A stretch of 64,000 nucleotides of DNA from Tritrichomonas musculus (lineage: Eukaryota > Parabasalia > Tritrichomonadida > Tritrichomonadidae): assembly GCA_039105265.1 (NCBI GenBank), contig JAPFFF010000054.1:496001-560000 (forward strand), given 5' to 3'. This document shows positions 1 to 9,558 of the stretch, piece after piece (position 1 is the first letter of the stretch; the number at the start of each line of letters is the position of its first letter). Below the pieces are notes generated by a model. It was not told the DNA's origin. It saw nothing but the letters and a program-made list of their open reading frames with translations, and searched no databases. The translations under genes and the position numbers were made by a program.

Positions 1-1188
1 GATTCTTCTTTCAAAATGTTTAGAACTTGCACTGAATTAATATGCCAAAGTAATCAAATTGACAATGTCAAACCGCTTTTTCGGCGGTTATTAGATCCTA
101 TTCTATCGTTCCTCACAAATTATTTGAATCAAGCAAAGTCACTCATTCAAGAAAACGGCGATTTAATTCAATTTCAATTGAATGGAAATTTGAATGAAGT
201 CGCAATAACCGCCATTTTGACGGTTAATGAATGTACTGATGCCAACTATTTTGCTGCTACTCATTTCTTTGATATCGTCTGGCCAATTTTGTTTGAATTC
301 ACAAAAACGGTTGTTTCCAATCCACTTTTTCAGAGCCAATTAATATCCGCTTGTTTGGACACGATTGGCTGGATTCAGGTCAATCTTAATCCATCTGAAA
401 TTGACATAGTTGATTTAATGCAACAAGTTTTTCAAGCGATGCTGGCGAGAGGCTCTGTTGATGAGTCCTTTTTCAATTACATAACGATCATCAGAGAGCA
501 CGATGAAGACGATTGTGAAAGGATTGATAATCTTTATCCTTTCATTTATCAGAACTTCATCCAGCCAAGCCTGACCAATAAGAATGAAGAGCCCCCAATC
601 GCCGCCATAATCCAAATGGTCTCGAAGTTCTCCTTGGAGTGCGTTGATATAAACTGGCTTGTTCGATTTTCAATTGAAGGGATTCGAGATTTAAGGAAAG
701 AAATCAATTTTAGTTCAATTCGTTGTCTAAAGCGAATTATATCTCAAATTTCTAAGGAACGATTTCAAGAGTTCATTGAAAATTTTGAGGTGCCTATCGT
801 TTCCGTTTTAATTGAAGGAATAACCGATAGAATTCACAAAACAATGATCGTTAAATTTATTGACTTTTTGAGAGCAATAATTAGCGTGAATTCTGAAGAA
901 CAACAAGAAAAAATTTTAAAGCCAGCTTGTATTAATGCTTTGAAAAAGTTTAATGACGAACCAACTCCAAATTTCTTCTTTAATTTTGTGAATTTCGCTT
1001 TTTCTATTCATAAGTTGTATAACCCTTTTAAAGAAGCTTTCATGAATTTGTTGATCCTTATGAAAAGAGCTTCACCTGGAGATTACAAGTTTTTTGAGGT
1101 TGATATTATTCGTCAGAATGCTATATGCGACGAGCTAATGCATATACCAAACTCAGAAAATAATATTAATCAACAAAATTCTTTATAA
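1..1188 (+). CDS. Karyopherin (exportin/importin-beta family) C-terminal part, partial at window edge
   Basis: The frame is open from base 1; the first ATG at 16 is probably internal, so the 5' end lies outside the window. The roughly 395 visible residues are all-helical with HEAT-like hydrophobic periodicity. The last part (FKEAFMNLLILMKRASPGDY, then an acidic-aromatic stretch) resembles the exportin-1/CRM1 C-terminus, where a helix beginning FKEHLRDFLVQIKEF precedes the tail. Karyopherins carry cargo through nuclear pores with Ran-GTP. The family assignment is inferred from this pattern. Exportin-1 is the best guess, but importin-13 or transportin-type members cannot be excluded. It converges with the ARM-like gene that ends at 1766. 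Confidence 0.55.
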   Translation, partial: DSSFKMFRTCTELICQSNQIDNVKPLFRRLLDPILSFLTNYLNQAKSLIQENGDLIQFQLNGNLNEVAITAILTVNECTDANYFAATHFFDIVWPILFEFTKTVVSNPLFQSQLISACLDTIGWIQVNLNPSEIDIVDLMQQVFQAMLARGSVDESFFNYITIIREHDEDDCERIDNLYPFIYQNFIQPSLTNKNEEPPIAAIIQMVSKFSLECVDINWLVRFSIEGIRDLRKEINFSSIRCLKRIISQISKERFQEFIENFEVPIVSVLIEGITDRIHKTMIVKFIDFLRAIISVNSEEQQEKILKPACINALKKFNDEPTPNFFFNFVNFAFSIHKLYNPFKEAFMNLLILMKRASPGDYKFFEVDIIRQNAICDELMHIPNSENNINQQNSL

Positions 1189-1765
1189 GTCTTATTTAAG
1201 CGGTTATCAGACTCATACTATTTCTTTATTCATTTGTTTGATTATTTATTTTATAAAAAATATAATATTTTATTATTTTTAGATTAAATACTTTTTTTCC
1301 TCATAAATATTTACAGACCAATATTTGTGAATTTAATAATATAGGAGGAGTAGGAAAAAAGTTATTAGTTTAGTGTTTATGTCATTTTATATTATGTTTT
1401 AGATTTTTTTGAGAAAATCTCAATTATATATTTGAATTTAAGTGATAACTTAATCAAAACAAAATAAAAGCTTTCTAGTTTAGCTGATGATTTTTTTTTT
1501 TTTTTTTTTTTCTTTTATTTAGTTTCATTTTTATAAAAATATTATTCATCATTTTAATAATATTCATTTAAAAGTCAAATTCATTTCCAAATGTAGATAA
1601 GAAAATAATTTAATAATATAAAATCAGTATCTGACATTTTTATAAAGATAATCTAAGATTACATTATAAATAAAAAAACAAACAAAGATGAAAATTCTTT
1701 TTTTTTTTCCAGTTCATGAATAATTATTTCTATTTGAAGCAAATTTAAACATATAATTTCAGTAA
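1189..1765. other. Convergent intergenic region, no gene seen
   Basis: The stretch is AT-rich 3'-flank between two convergent genes and contains a T run of about 22 bases near 1490-1512. No ORF, tRNA or repeat was recognised. Confidence 0.5.
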
Positions 1766-3148
1766 TTAATCATTCAGAATATTTGAAAGTTCATTAGCAT
1801 TAATAGAAACATCAAAACTTATATCATTTTTTAAATTGTCTAAAAGTTCTATAGCTTCATCTAGATAAAAATATTCTAGTAAAGGCTTTGGATCATCTTC
1901 ATTTTTTTTCTTTTCTTCTGAAATAATGATAATCATAATTCGGAGTAATTCTGTTAGCAATAAATCATTATCTGAGTCTAAAGTTTTCGTTAATGAATCA
2001 ATAAAGGGAGGAATATCGACATCATATATTAATTCATAATGAACTTTGAGAAAGGAATAAAGACATGACAACAAATAACTCTTAATCGGCTCTCTTCCTT
2101 TTATAAAAACGTCAACAATATCTTTGACGATAATATGAGAATCATTTTCGTTTAGTGCATCTGGTGATTGGTAAATAATCGTTGATAATGATAGACACGC
2201 ATATTTAACAACAAAATTACTTGACGATTCGACAAATTTTGCTATATTTAAAATGAAGGGAATGCTACTAAAGGTATGTTTTTCAAAAATCGAATTAAAT
2301 ATTTGCAATGTAATATAAACAATATTATTATCTGACGAGGTTAAATTCTTTGTCAAAAAATTTAAAATTAAAGATCCTCGAGAATCTTGAAAAGAGGTAA
2401 AGATATCTGTATAATATGAAAGCTTTCGTAAAGTTAAGGTAAAAATAAGCAAAGTAGATTCATCATTGTAGTCAATTAATAGTAAAATTGCATTTCGTAT
2501 TTGATAAAACTGATCTAAGCTTATTTCAAATTGAGTCATATTATATACTAATCCAAAAATATTTTTTTTAATTTCTGACTTTTTAGTCGTTTGAGCGTAT
2601 TTTAAAATCTGTAAAATATATTGAATAATATTATCACGAAATAATTGTGATGAACTTGAAAAGTTATATATAGACTTCAGAGATATTGAAGAAATTTCAG
2701 AAGCTGATTTATTTTTTTCTTGAAATAGATCGAATAGTATTTCGATAATATCAACTGGAAAAGATTCACAGTACTTATCAATTGATGAAAGGTTTATTAT
2801 AATTTTTAAAACCAAAAGCAAATAATCTAGATTGTTCTCTCTTTTGGAAATTAACAAATCAATGAAAATTTGAGGTAGATTTGAACTAGAAAAAGATGGA
2901 TAAAATTTAAAATTCGGACTAGATGATGACAAATAGAAATGTTTCAATTCTTGAATTTGATTTTCAATTTCTCCTGCAGTTAGTACTTGCTCTAATGAGC
3001 TAAAATATTGTTCAGGATTATTTCCTATTGATACATTTTTTTTAATTTTTGTTTTGGTAAGAATTAATTTGAACTGATCCTGAGATCTCCCAACTTCATT
3101 TGGATCATCAACATTTTCATTTACTGAATCCACTTTATATTTAAACAT
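1766..3148 (-). CDS. Armadillo/HEAT-like helical repeat protein
   Basis: The frame is open to 3247, but the start at 3148 is preferred because the longer version would overlap the divergent HOOK gene at 3212. It encodes 460 residues of repeated amphipathic helices (patterns such as LLLVLKIIINLSSI and VYITLQIFNSIFEKH) like armadillo repeats. The length and layout recall importin-alpha, but no clear basic importin-beta-binding segment or conserved W/N ladder is visible. I call it only ARM-like. It is divergent from the HOOK gene, with 63 bp between the start codons, so the two may share a promoter. Confidence 0.6.
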   Translation of the reverse strand: MFKYKVDSVNENVDDPNEVGRSQDQFKLILTKTKIKKNVSIGNNPEQYFSSLEQVLTAGEIENQIQELKHFYLSSSSPNFKFYPSFSSSNLPQIFIDLLISKRENNLDYLLLVLKIIINLSSIDKYCESFPVDIIEILFDLFQEKNKSASEISSISLKSIYNFSSSSQLFRDNIIQYILQILKYAQTTKKSEIKKNIFGLVYNMTQFEISLDQFYQIRNAILLLIDYNDESTLLIFTLTLRKLSYYTDIFTSFQDSRGSLILNFLTKNLTSSDNNIVYITLQIFNSIFEKHTFSSIPFILNIAKFVESSSNFVVKYACLSLSTIIYQSPDALNENDSHIIVKDIVDVFIKGREPIKSYLLSCLYSFLKVHYELIYDVDIPPFIDSLTKTLDSDNDLLLTELLRIMIIIISEEKKKNEDDPKPLLEYFYLDEAIELLDNLKNDISFDVSINANELSNILND

Positions 3149-3211
3149 TTTGATGATGCTTTGTATAAAATTTTTATTCAAATATATTAACTTTTTGAGA
3201 TTATAAATAAA
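3149..3211. promoter_or_regulatory. Short bidirectional promoter region
   Basis: Only 63 bp separate the start codons of the ARM-like gene (minus) and the HOOK gene (plus). The gap contains one AACTTTTTGA motif at 3189-3198. The same 10-mer, in either orientation, lies before several other starts in this window (9516, 19670, 30580/30589, 56977). A shared promoter is inferred from the spacing and the motif. Confidence 0.4.
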
Positions 3212-4693
3212 ATGGCTGATTGGGAGCAAACAGACGCTCTCCTCCACTGGCTTGCCAGCTTTGACCTGGAATCAGATAGTTTCATTCAGGATCCTAACAA
3301 ACTTCTTGATGGTCGCGTTTTTGCAACAATTTATAACAAAATTGCTTCAGATTCCATCGATATCAGCAAATTAAGCCAAGTTAATAAAGAAAGCGATTGG
3401 ATTTACATGCTCCTCAACATGAGACAAATTGCCTCGCATATTACACCTCTCTTGAAAGAAAATGGTTTTGATTTATCTGTCGATCTCAATTCGCTTGTAA
3501 GAAAGAAAGATCAAAATGAATTATTGAAGTTTCTCAAATATTTTCTATTTTTCTCAATGAAAGCTCCAAATCGAAAAATATCAATTTCAGGAGTTCGATC
3601 TTTAGATAAATCTTACCAAATTCACATACAAACAATTTTAGAAGAATTTACATCAAAGAAAAAGGAGCAAGATTCAGAAACATCAGCTCAACAACAGTTA
3701 CAACAAGCACAAAAAGCAAACGCAGAATCACAAGCGCAAAAGCAGAAACTGCAACAGTTAAAATCTGAAATCGAAAAGTTAAAAGCCAAATCTGCTGAAA
3801 AAGAACAAGAAATAAAGCAAAAAACAACAGAAGTTGAGCAAATTGATTCAGATATTAATAATAAAATTCAATCCGCAATTAATGAAGTTAAAGACAAATA
3901 TAGCAAAGAGTCAGCAGCCAGAGAATCTATTCTTGCTGAAATCAAACAGCATGAAGAATCAATTGAAAATGCTAAAAAACAAGTTTCTGATCTCAAAGCC
4001 AAGGAGCAAGAAATATCAAAAGAGCTTGAAAAAGGCAATGTATCTGAATTGAGCGCCCTCCAACTTAATACCAAGCTAAAAATAATAAAAAGAAAAGCAA
4101 TGAAAATTATTACTACTGACGAATCAGGCAATTCAGATGACAAAGAACCACCCAGTGTAGAAGAAATAATTAGCCTTTTTAAAATCCCAGAGAAAAAAGC
4201 TACAATGAATAAATTGAAAGATTTCATAAATAATTATGATAAAAATGTTTTAATGAAGAAAGCTGAATTAGATGCAATGAAAGCTCAACTTGATGAACAG
4301 AACAAAAAAGCATCTACTGCTTTATTAAGACGAGTTGCTCAACTTAATGCTGAAATGGATGCTTCACCTCTTGGCGAAGGAAAAAGGAAAACATTTCAAT
4401 TAAGGAGAGCTATTCAAAAACTTGGAAATGACATAGAAAATCTGGAGAAAAATAACGGAAATTTTGCCGAGTTACCAGAATTACAAAAAGAGTTAACAAA
4501 TATGGCTCAAAGAAAGGCTTATGAATCAGATCTTCTTGCGAAAAAACTATCTTTTATGCAATCAACAGCTGAACAGTGCGGATTGAGACTTGAAAGACTC
4601 AAACTTCATGTCGGACTCCAAATGCACTCAAATAGGTTAAACAGATGGAAAAATTGTTTCAGCTCCGGATTTGAGAAACCAAGAACAACATAG
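3212..4693 (+). CDS. HOOK-like protein (N-terminal CH-type domain plus coiled coil)
   Basis: It encodes 493 residues. Residues 1-150 match the HOOK N-terminal calponin-homology fold: an opening LLHWLASF motif, DGRVFATIYNKI, a long helix, then a DLNSLVRKKDQNELLKFLKY segment matching the LNQITECSDPVELGRLLQ region of HOOK proteins, and IQTILEEF at the end. From about residue 150 the sequence is Q/E/K-rich and heptad-like (coiled coil). HOOK proteins link cargo to dynein along microtubules. Here it may act on the large flagellar/axostylar cytoskeleton, which is an inference. A CH-domain flagellar protein is the alternative. The stop is TAG, followed by AAAA. Confidence 0.75.
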   Translation: MADWEQTDALLHWLASFDLESDSFIQDPNKLLDGRVFATIYNKIASDSIDISKLSQVNKESDWIYMLLNMRQIASHITPLLKENGFDLSVDLNSLVRKKDQNELLKFLKYFLFFSMKAPNRKISISGVRSLDKSYQIHIQTILEEFTSKKKEQDSETSAQQQLQQAQKANAESQAQKQKLQQLKSEIEKLKAKSAEKEQEIKQKTTEVEQIDSDINNKIQSAINEVKDKYSKESAARESILAEIKQHEESIENAKKQVSDLKAKEQEISKELEKGNVSELSALQLNTKLKIIKRKAMKIITTDESGNSDDKEPPSVEEIISLFKIPEKKATMNKLKDFINNYDKNVLMKKAELDAMKAQLDEQNKKASTALLRRVAQLNAEMDASPLGEGKRKTFQLRRAIQKLGNDIENLEKNNGNFAELPELQKELTNMAQRKAYESDLLAKKLSFMQSTAEQCGLRLERLKLHVGLQMHSNRLNRWKNCFSSGFEKPRTT

Positions 4694-5058
4694 AAAACAT
4701 AATTTTGTTTATAATGAAAGATTATAACTTTCATATACTTTTTTTTTTATTAATAAAGTACGCATTAAAGATTTTGCTATTTCGATTATTGTTTTCTTCT
4801 TTCACATATCATGTAAATTTTGTTTTCATTTTTCTCTCTCTAATAATTTACATATGCTTAAATATATAAAGCTGTTATATTAACAAGTCTATATTTGTTC
4901 ATTTTTTATATATCATTTCTATTTTAATAAGAGATTTATACGCGTAGCATGTTCAAATGAGTATTTGTGAAAACTTTTCACTGAAAAGCATATGTAATAT
5001 TTTTTTCAAATTTGAAAAGCATAATTTGTCAAATTTATTTGTTGATTGATTCTTGAAG
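4694..5058. other. Intergenic region, no gene seen
   Basis: This is AT-rich sequence between two co-oriented genes. An inverted-type sequence GAAAACTTTTCACTGAAAAGC lies near 4970-4990 and could be a regulatory site of the downstream kinase. No ORF of note was found. Confidence 0.4.
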
Positions 5059-6090
5059 ATGACTGAAGAACTACTTAAAAATTACCAAAACACCGGAAAT
5101 CAATATATTTCTAGAGGTAGGCTAAATAGTAACAATTACAGACCAGTTGAATTAGTAATTCAATTTAATGATAAAAGCGAAACACCTTATGTACGTAAAG
5201 AAATACCATATAACGATGAAAAAGAGCCCAATTATTATTTTAAACGTGAAGTTTCGTTTTTAGCACTGGCTCAAAATATGAATCTTCCATTTGTCAAGAT
5301 GCGAGAGTTTGTTTATCCATCTCCTGAAGAAAGTGGGTATATAATTATGGAATATATGAAAGGAGGAGATCTTATGTCAGTTATTAGACAGTATTACAAT
5401 CTTCCCGGCTATAAAGCTTTTGACATTACTAGTACTGATTCTAAGATGGCATATGATTATGAAATATCAGCAAGTTCTAGCTCAAGTTTTGAAAAATTGC
5501 CCATTGATTTTAATAATACGCGAAAAATGATTATAATGTATGGCTTAGCAGTTGCAATCAAATTTTTACATGATAACAATATTTTTCATAGGGATATCAA
5601 ACCTCAGAACGTACTGCTTGATGAAAAAGGCAATCCATTTCTATCTGATTTTGGTTTAGCAAGAGAAATTTCTGATTCAAAGAATTTATTACTTTCTGGC
5701 AAAAGAGGCACATATTTTTATATGCCTCAAGAAGTGTTTCTAAGCGACACTCCTGACAGTAGAAGTGACATTTATGCATTTGGTGTCACGGTTTTACTAA
5801 TGCTTACAGGCGAACTTAAAATGAATGATAAAGGACATATATTTAACGCACTTATCCTTGACGAAAACAGATTAATGGAGAAAATAACTGATGGCTGCTA
5901 TTATATAATTCCTGATAATCATGATGTTCCACAATGCTTTAAGGATTTAATTACATCATGCTGCCAACCTGACCCTACAAAAAGAATTACAATTGACAAT
6001 ATTGTTTCTAAATTTGAAAATGGCGAATACACATTTTCTGATGTTGATCAAACAGCATTTCAACAATATAAAAATAATATTCATAAGTAA
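5059..6090 (+). CDS. Serine/threonine protein kinase, divergent N-lobe
   Basis: It encodes 343 residues from the ATG at 5059; the two upstream codons TTG AAG are not a likely start. The kinase landmarks are a VRKEIPY lysine segment, an FKREVSFLALAQ helix C, a hinge EYMKGGDLM, the catalytic loop HRDIKPQNVLLD, DFGLA, MPQE in place of APE, and SDIYAFGVTVLLMLTGE. No canonical glycine-rich loop is visible, so ATP binding may be atypical. An acidic/serine-rich insert of about 40 residues lies between the hinge and helix E. It is likely an active kinase, but the substrate and pathway cannot be told from sequence. Confidence 0.85.
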   Translation: MTEELLKNYQNTGNQYISRGRLNSNNYRPVELVIQFNDKSETPYVRKEIPYNDEKEPNYYFKREVSFLALAQNMNLPFVKMREFVYPSPEESGYIIMEYMKGGDLMSVIRQYYNLPGYKAFDITSTDSKMAYDYEISASSSSSFEKLPIDFNNTRKMIIMYGLAVAIKFLHDNNIFHRDIKPQNVLLDEKGNPFLSDFGLAREISDSKNLLLSGKRGTYFYMPQEVFLSDTPDSRSDIYAFGVTVLLMLTGELKMNDKGHIFNALILDENRLMEKITDGCYYIIPDNHDVPQCFKDLITSCCQPDPTKRITIDNIVSKFENGEYTFSDVDQTAFQQYKNNIHK

Positions 6091-6290
6091 ATCTTTCTCT
6101 AATTATCACATAATCAATCATCACATAATCGAATCATTTAATTTATATTAGTAAAAATCTACTTTTCGATAAATATTTTGATAAATGAAATATTTTTTTT
6201 AATCATTCTAATGTTTTAGACCATAACGTTTATTTTAGTGATTGATAAAAAATTAACGAACTTTGCATTTGCCCATTTTAAAATTTAAAT

Positions 6291-7505
6291 ATGACTAAAA
6301 AAACTGCTACCGTTAAATTTAGCTCTACATCTGATGAAAGTGATTATGATTATGTAGATAATGATACACCAAAAAAGGGCCGCTCTAATTTAAATAAACT
6401 AAAAAATGATTATTCTTATGATTACGAATATTCATATTCAAGTGATGATAACCTTCCACAAATAAGACCAATTCAACAGAGATCAAAAATTCCGTCAAGT
6501 GGCACGCGAAGTATTCAGAAAAACGCAACTTTGGTTAAAAAGCCAATTAGACCTATAATTCGAAGCCGGCCACAACCATTACCATCACAAAACAAGTCAT
6601 CGGCAGGGCAAAATTCAGCATCAATTATTCAAGATGAAAATAATAGTGATGATGAAAATATTAATTTTTTAGACCAACCAAGCCCAAAATCAAAAGATAT
6701 TGAAAATTATGCTCAAACAAAATTAAGCAACGTGCAAGATGTTTCAAATGATAATAAATTAGAAGAAATTGATAATATAAAAGTTAACGAAAAAGCAATC
6801 TCTGACGAAAGTTTATCCTATGATGATACCATTAATACAACTACTAATTTGGCAAACGAAAATAATGACCAAAATATTAATTACCCTGATCGTATCGATG
6901 TTGATAATAACATAGATGAGAAAAAAGATGACATAAATGCTAAATACTACGCCTCATACTTTTGCTCAAGAACTCCTAAATTGGATATGAAATCACCTTA
7001 TCATTTTACATTAGGTAAAAGAGATGAAATATTTTTTTACGCAAAAACAAAAGGACTATTTTCTAGCCATGTATATATATCATCTAATGAAAATTTAAAT
7101 ATCAAAGAAAAACGATACGATTATGTTTTAAAAATCACAAAAAATCGTTCTCACTTTACTCTTCGAAAAGCCAATGATAAGACTGATTTATTAATTATGA
7201 TTTTTGATAATGACTACGGGAAGGAGTATGGCCCTCGAAAAATTTCAATGGAATGGCCACAAACAAACTTAAAATTCTTGAGCAGAATCCCAAGGAAAAC
7301 AGAATCTGGCAATTGGGAATTAAATTTCAATGGAAAATATGTTTTATCATCTCAAAAAAACGCCATAATTCTCAACGAAAACTCAAAACCGACAATAATG
7401 ATTAGGAAAATTAAAAAACAGATCTTACAAATTGAAGTAATACAAAATTTAGAACCGATTTATATATTCGCAGTTGGTGTGGCATCATTTATCTGCCCTT
7501 TTTAG
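6291..7505 (+). CDS. Tubby-like protein
   Basis: It encodes 404 residues. The first 220 are acidic, Asn/Ser-rich and probably disordered (DYDY and SYSSDD runs). The last 180 resemble the Tubby C-terminal barrel: FCSRTPKL, YDYVLKI, GPRKISMEWP (family GPRKMSV.P), WELNFNGKYVLSSQKN (family LDFHGRVTVASVKNFQL) and a terminal hydrophobic helix ending VASFICPF. Tubby domains bind phosphoinositides and, in TULP3, deliver cargo to cilia. A flagellum-related role is plausible but inferred. The start ATG at 6291 follows an AT-rich leader. Confidence 0.8.
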   Translation: MTKKTATVKFSSTSDESDYDYVDNDTPKKGRSNLNKLKNDYSYDYEYSYSSDDNLPQIRPIQQRSKIPSSGTRSIQKNATLVKKPIRPIIRSRPQPLPSQNKSSAGQNSASIIQDENNSDDENINFLDQPSPKSKDIENYAQTKLSNVQDVSNDNKLEEIDNIKVNEKAISDESLSYDDTINTTTNLANENNDQNINYPDRIDVDNNIDEKKDDINAKYYASYFCSRTPKLDMKSPYHFTLGKRDEIFFYAKTKGLFSSHVYISSNENLNIKEKRYDYVLKITKNRSHFTLRKANDKTDLLIMIFDNDYGKEYGPRKISMEWPQTNLKFLSRIPRKTESGNWELNFNGKYVLSSQKNAIILNENSKPTIMIRKIKKQILQIEVIQNLEPIYIFAVGVASFICPF

Positions 7506-8248
7506 CTTATTAGTACGCTTGGCTTTATATGGAATATTACTATTTATATTATTATGTAATATTATTTTTTTTTTGTCATGACGGAATTACGAAGATTATT
7601 TAAAGAAAACCATAATTTAAAAAGATATTTTTTTTAACTTATGAAAATTTATTTGTTACGAAAAGACGTTTATCTCTCAACGATAAAAATTGCCTATTTT
7701 TATAAAACATAAATTTCATTAAGAGATTTTAAAATATTTAGTGATTTTTAATAAATTTATATAAAATATTAATATTTCTAATATATTTAATTATTTTTAA
7801 ATGACTATAAATTGGCTTGATTGAGATATCATTATTTTTAAAACCATCATCCTAAAATATGACCTTTCAAGCTAAATTTGAAAATGATAAAACCTCGCTC
7901 ATTCCAAATAATAAATTAATAATTTTATTTATAATAATAAATTTAAAATAATTTATATCACTATTTAATATAATAAATTATTTTTGATAAATAAAATATA
8001 AAGATATTCATATGTGATCAATAAGCTTTTCACTTATCAAAAAGTTATCCTGCCAATCTAATTTCAAATAGAATTTTATATAATATTATTTTATGCAATT
8101 TTATTTAATATTCCTAAAACCAAACTATTTGAAGTGACTATTAATGATTGAAAAATTTCTGATATCGAACTTTTTGTTAAACATAATTAAATATTCTCTT
8201 CTGAAATCATTTGAATTTCTCCTTGTCCTCAATTTCACTTCACTTATT
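7506..8248. other. Intergenic region upstream of the CofE-like gene
   Basis: The sequence is very AT-rich with no convincing gene. A TCAAAAAGTT motif lies at 8037-8046. A frame open from an ATG at 8144 runs into the CofE-like protein, but its 35 extra residues are hydrophobic and unlike the family, so I treat it as 5' flank. Confidence 0.45.
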
Positions 8249-9448
8249 ATGTCTGAGAGAACCGTTGGTACTGTTGTTCGTGGAATTCGAGGACCAATCA
8301 TTCGTGAAGGAGATGATCTTGCACAAATTGTTGTCGACTCAGTTTTAGCAGCTTCCAAAGCAGAGAATTTTCAATTTCACGATCGTGATGTTATTGCAGT
8401 TACTGAAGCTGTTGTTGGTCGTGCACAAGGAAATTATTGCACAATTGACGATATTGCTACAGATATCAAAGCCAAATTCCCATCTGGCGTTTTTGGTCTT
8501 ATTTTCCCAATTTTGTCTAGAAATCGTTTCTCAATCCTTTTCAAAGGCATTCTTAAAGGTGCAAAGAAAATATATCTTCAACTTAGCTACCCAAGCGATG
8601 AAGTTGGAAATGAATTGGTTTCACTTGATCAACTTGATGAAAAAGGAGTTAATCCTTATTCTGATGTATTAACAGAAGCCAAGTTCCGTGAACTTTTCGG
8701 TGAATCACATCACCCATTCACAGGCGTTGATTACATTGCATTTTACAATGACCTTGCAAAAGAAATGGGCGTCGAAATTGAAATCATTCTTGCTAACGAT
8801 GCACGTGCTATTCTTAAATACACAAAGAATGTATTGTGCGCTGATATCCACTCACGCCAACGTTCTAAGCGTTTATTGAAAGCTGCTGGTGCTGAAATTG
8901 TATTTGGACTTGATGAAATTTTGACAAAATCAATCAATGGATCAGGTTTCAATGAAGATTATGGACTTCTTGGATCAAACAAATCAACAGAAACCAAGGT
9001 TAAACTCTTCCCACGTGAATGCATTCCATTTGTTCTCACAATTCAACAAAAAATGCTTCAAGCTACAGGAAAGCATGTTGAAGTCATGGTATATGGAGAT
9101 GGTGCATTCAAGGATCCAGTTGGAAAGATTTGGGAACTTGCTGATCCAGTCGTTTCCCCTGGCTATACAGATGGTCTCAATGGAACACCAAACGAAATTA
9201 AATTGAAGTATGTTGCTGACAATACTTTCGCAAATTTGAAAGGTGAAGAATTGAAATCTGCAATTACTGACTACATTGCTAAGAAGAGTGCTGACTTAAA
9301 GAACTCAATGACTTCCATGGGAACAACACCAAGAAGACTTACAGACCTTATCGGATCTCTTTGTGATTTAACATCAGGATCTGGTGATAAAGGAACACCA
9401 TTCATCCTTGTCCAAGGTTACTTCGATAACTATAGTACCGCAAAATAA
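8249..9448 (+). CDS. CofE-family protein (coenzyme F420-0:L-glutamate ligase-like)
   Basis: It encodes 399 residues from the start MSERTVGTVVRGIRGP. That start is preferred because the family begins with this strand and TCACTT initiator-like sequence lies just before it. An in-frame ATG at 8144 would add 35 hydrophobic residues. Family features are IREGDDLAQIVVDS, DVIAVTEAVVGRAQGN, NPYSDVLTEAKFRE, HHPFTGVDYI, an acidic VMVYGDGAFKDPVGKIWELADP segment and SPGYTDGLNGTPNE. The length fits the roughly 400-residue version found in anaerobic bacteria. Archaeal CofE adds glutamates to F420. No other F420 gene is visible and a parabasalid is not expected to use F420, so the substrate is probably different. 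Bacterial origin by transfer is likely. The stop runs into TAAA. Confidence 0.85.
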   Translation: MSERTVGTVVRGIRGPIIREGDDLAQIVVDSVLAASKAENFQFHDRDVIAVTEAVVGRAQGNYCTIDDIATDIKAKFPSGVFGLIFPILSRNRFSILFKGILKGAKKIYLQLSYPSDEVGNELVSLDQLDEKGVNPYSDVLTEAKFRELFGESHHPFTGVDYIAFYNDLAKEMGVEIEIILANDARAILKYTKNVLCADIHSRQRSKRLLKAAGAEIVFGLDEILTKSINGSGFNEDYGLLGSNKSTETKVKLFPRECIPFVLTIQQKMLQATGKHVEVMVYGDGAFKDPVGKIWELADPVVSPGYTDGLNGTPNEIKLKYVADNTFANLKGEELKSAITDYIAKKSADLKNSMTSMGTTPRRLTDLIGSLCDLTSGSGDKGTPFILVQGYFDNYSTAK

Positions 9449-9558
9449 ACAGTTTTTAATCATTTATAATACTCTTTTTTTCTTTTCTTTTTATCAATTG
9501 ATACACTTATCCTATAACTTTTTGATAGAAAACAAAATTTGGTGTATAAAAAACATTT

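Noticed and set aside
8144-8248. N-terminal extension of the CofE-like protein as a signal peptide
   Set aside because: The 35 residues are hydrophobic, but the family begins at MSERTVG and a likely initiator lies just before that ATG. It stays a lesser alternative.
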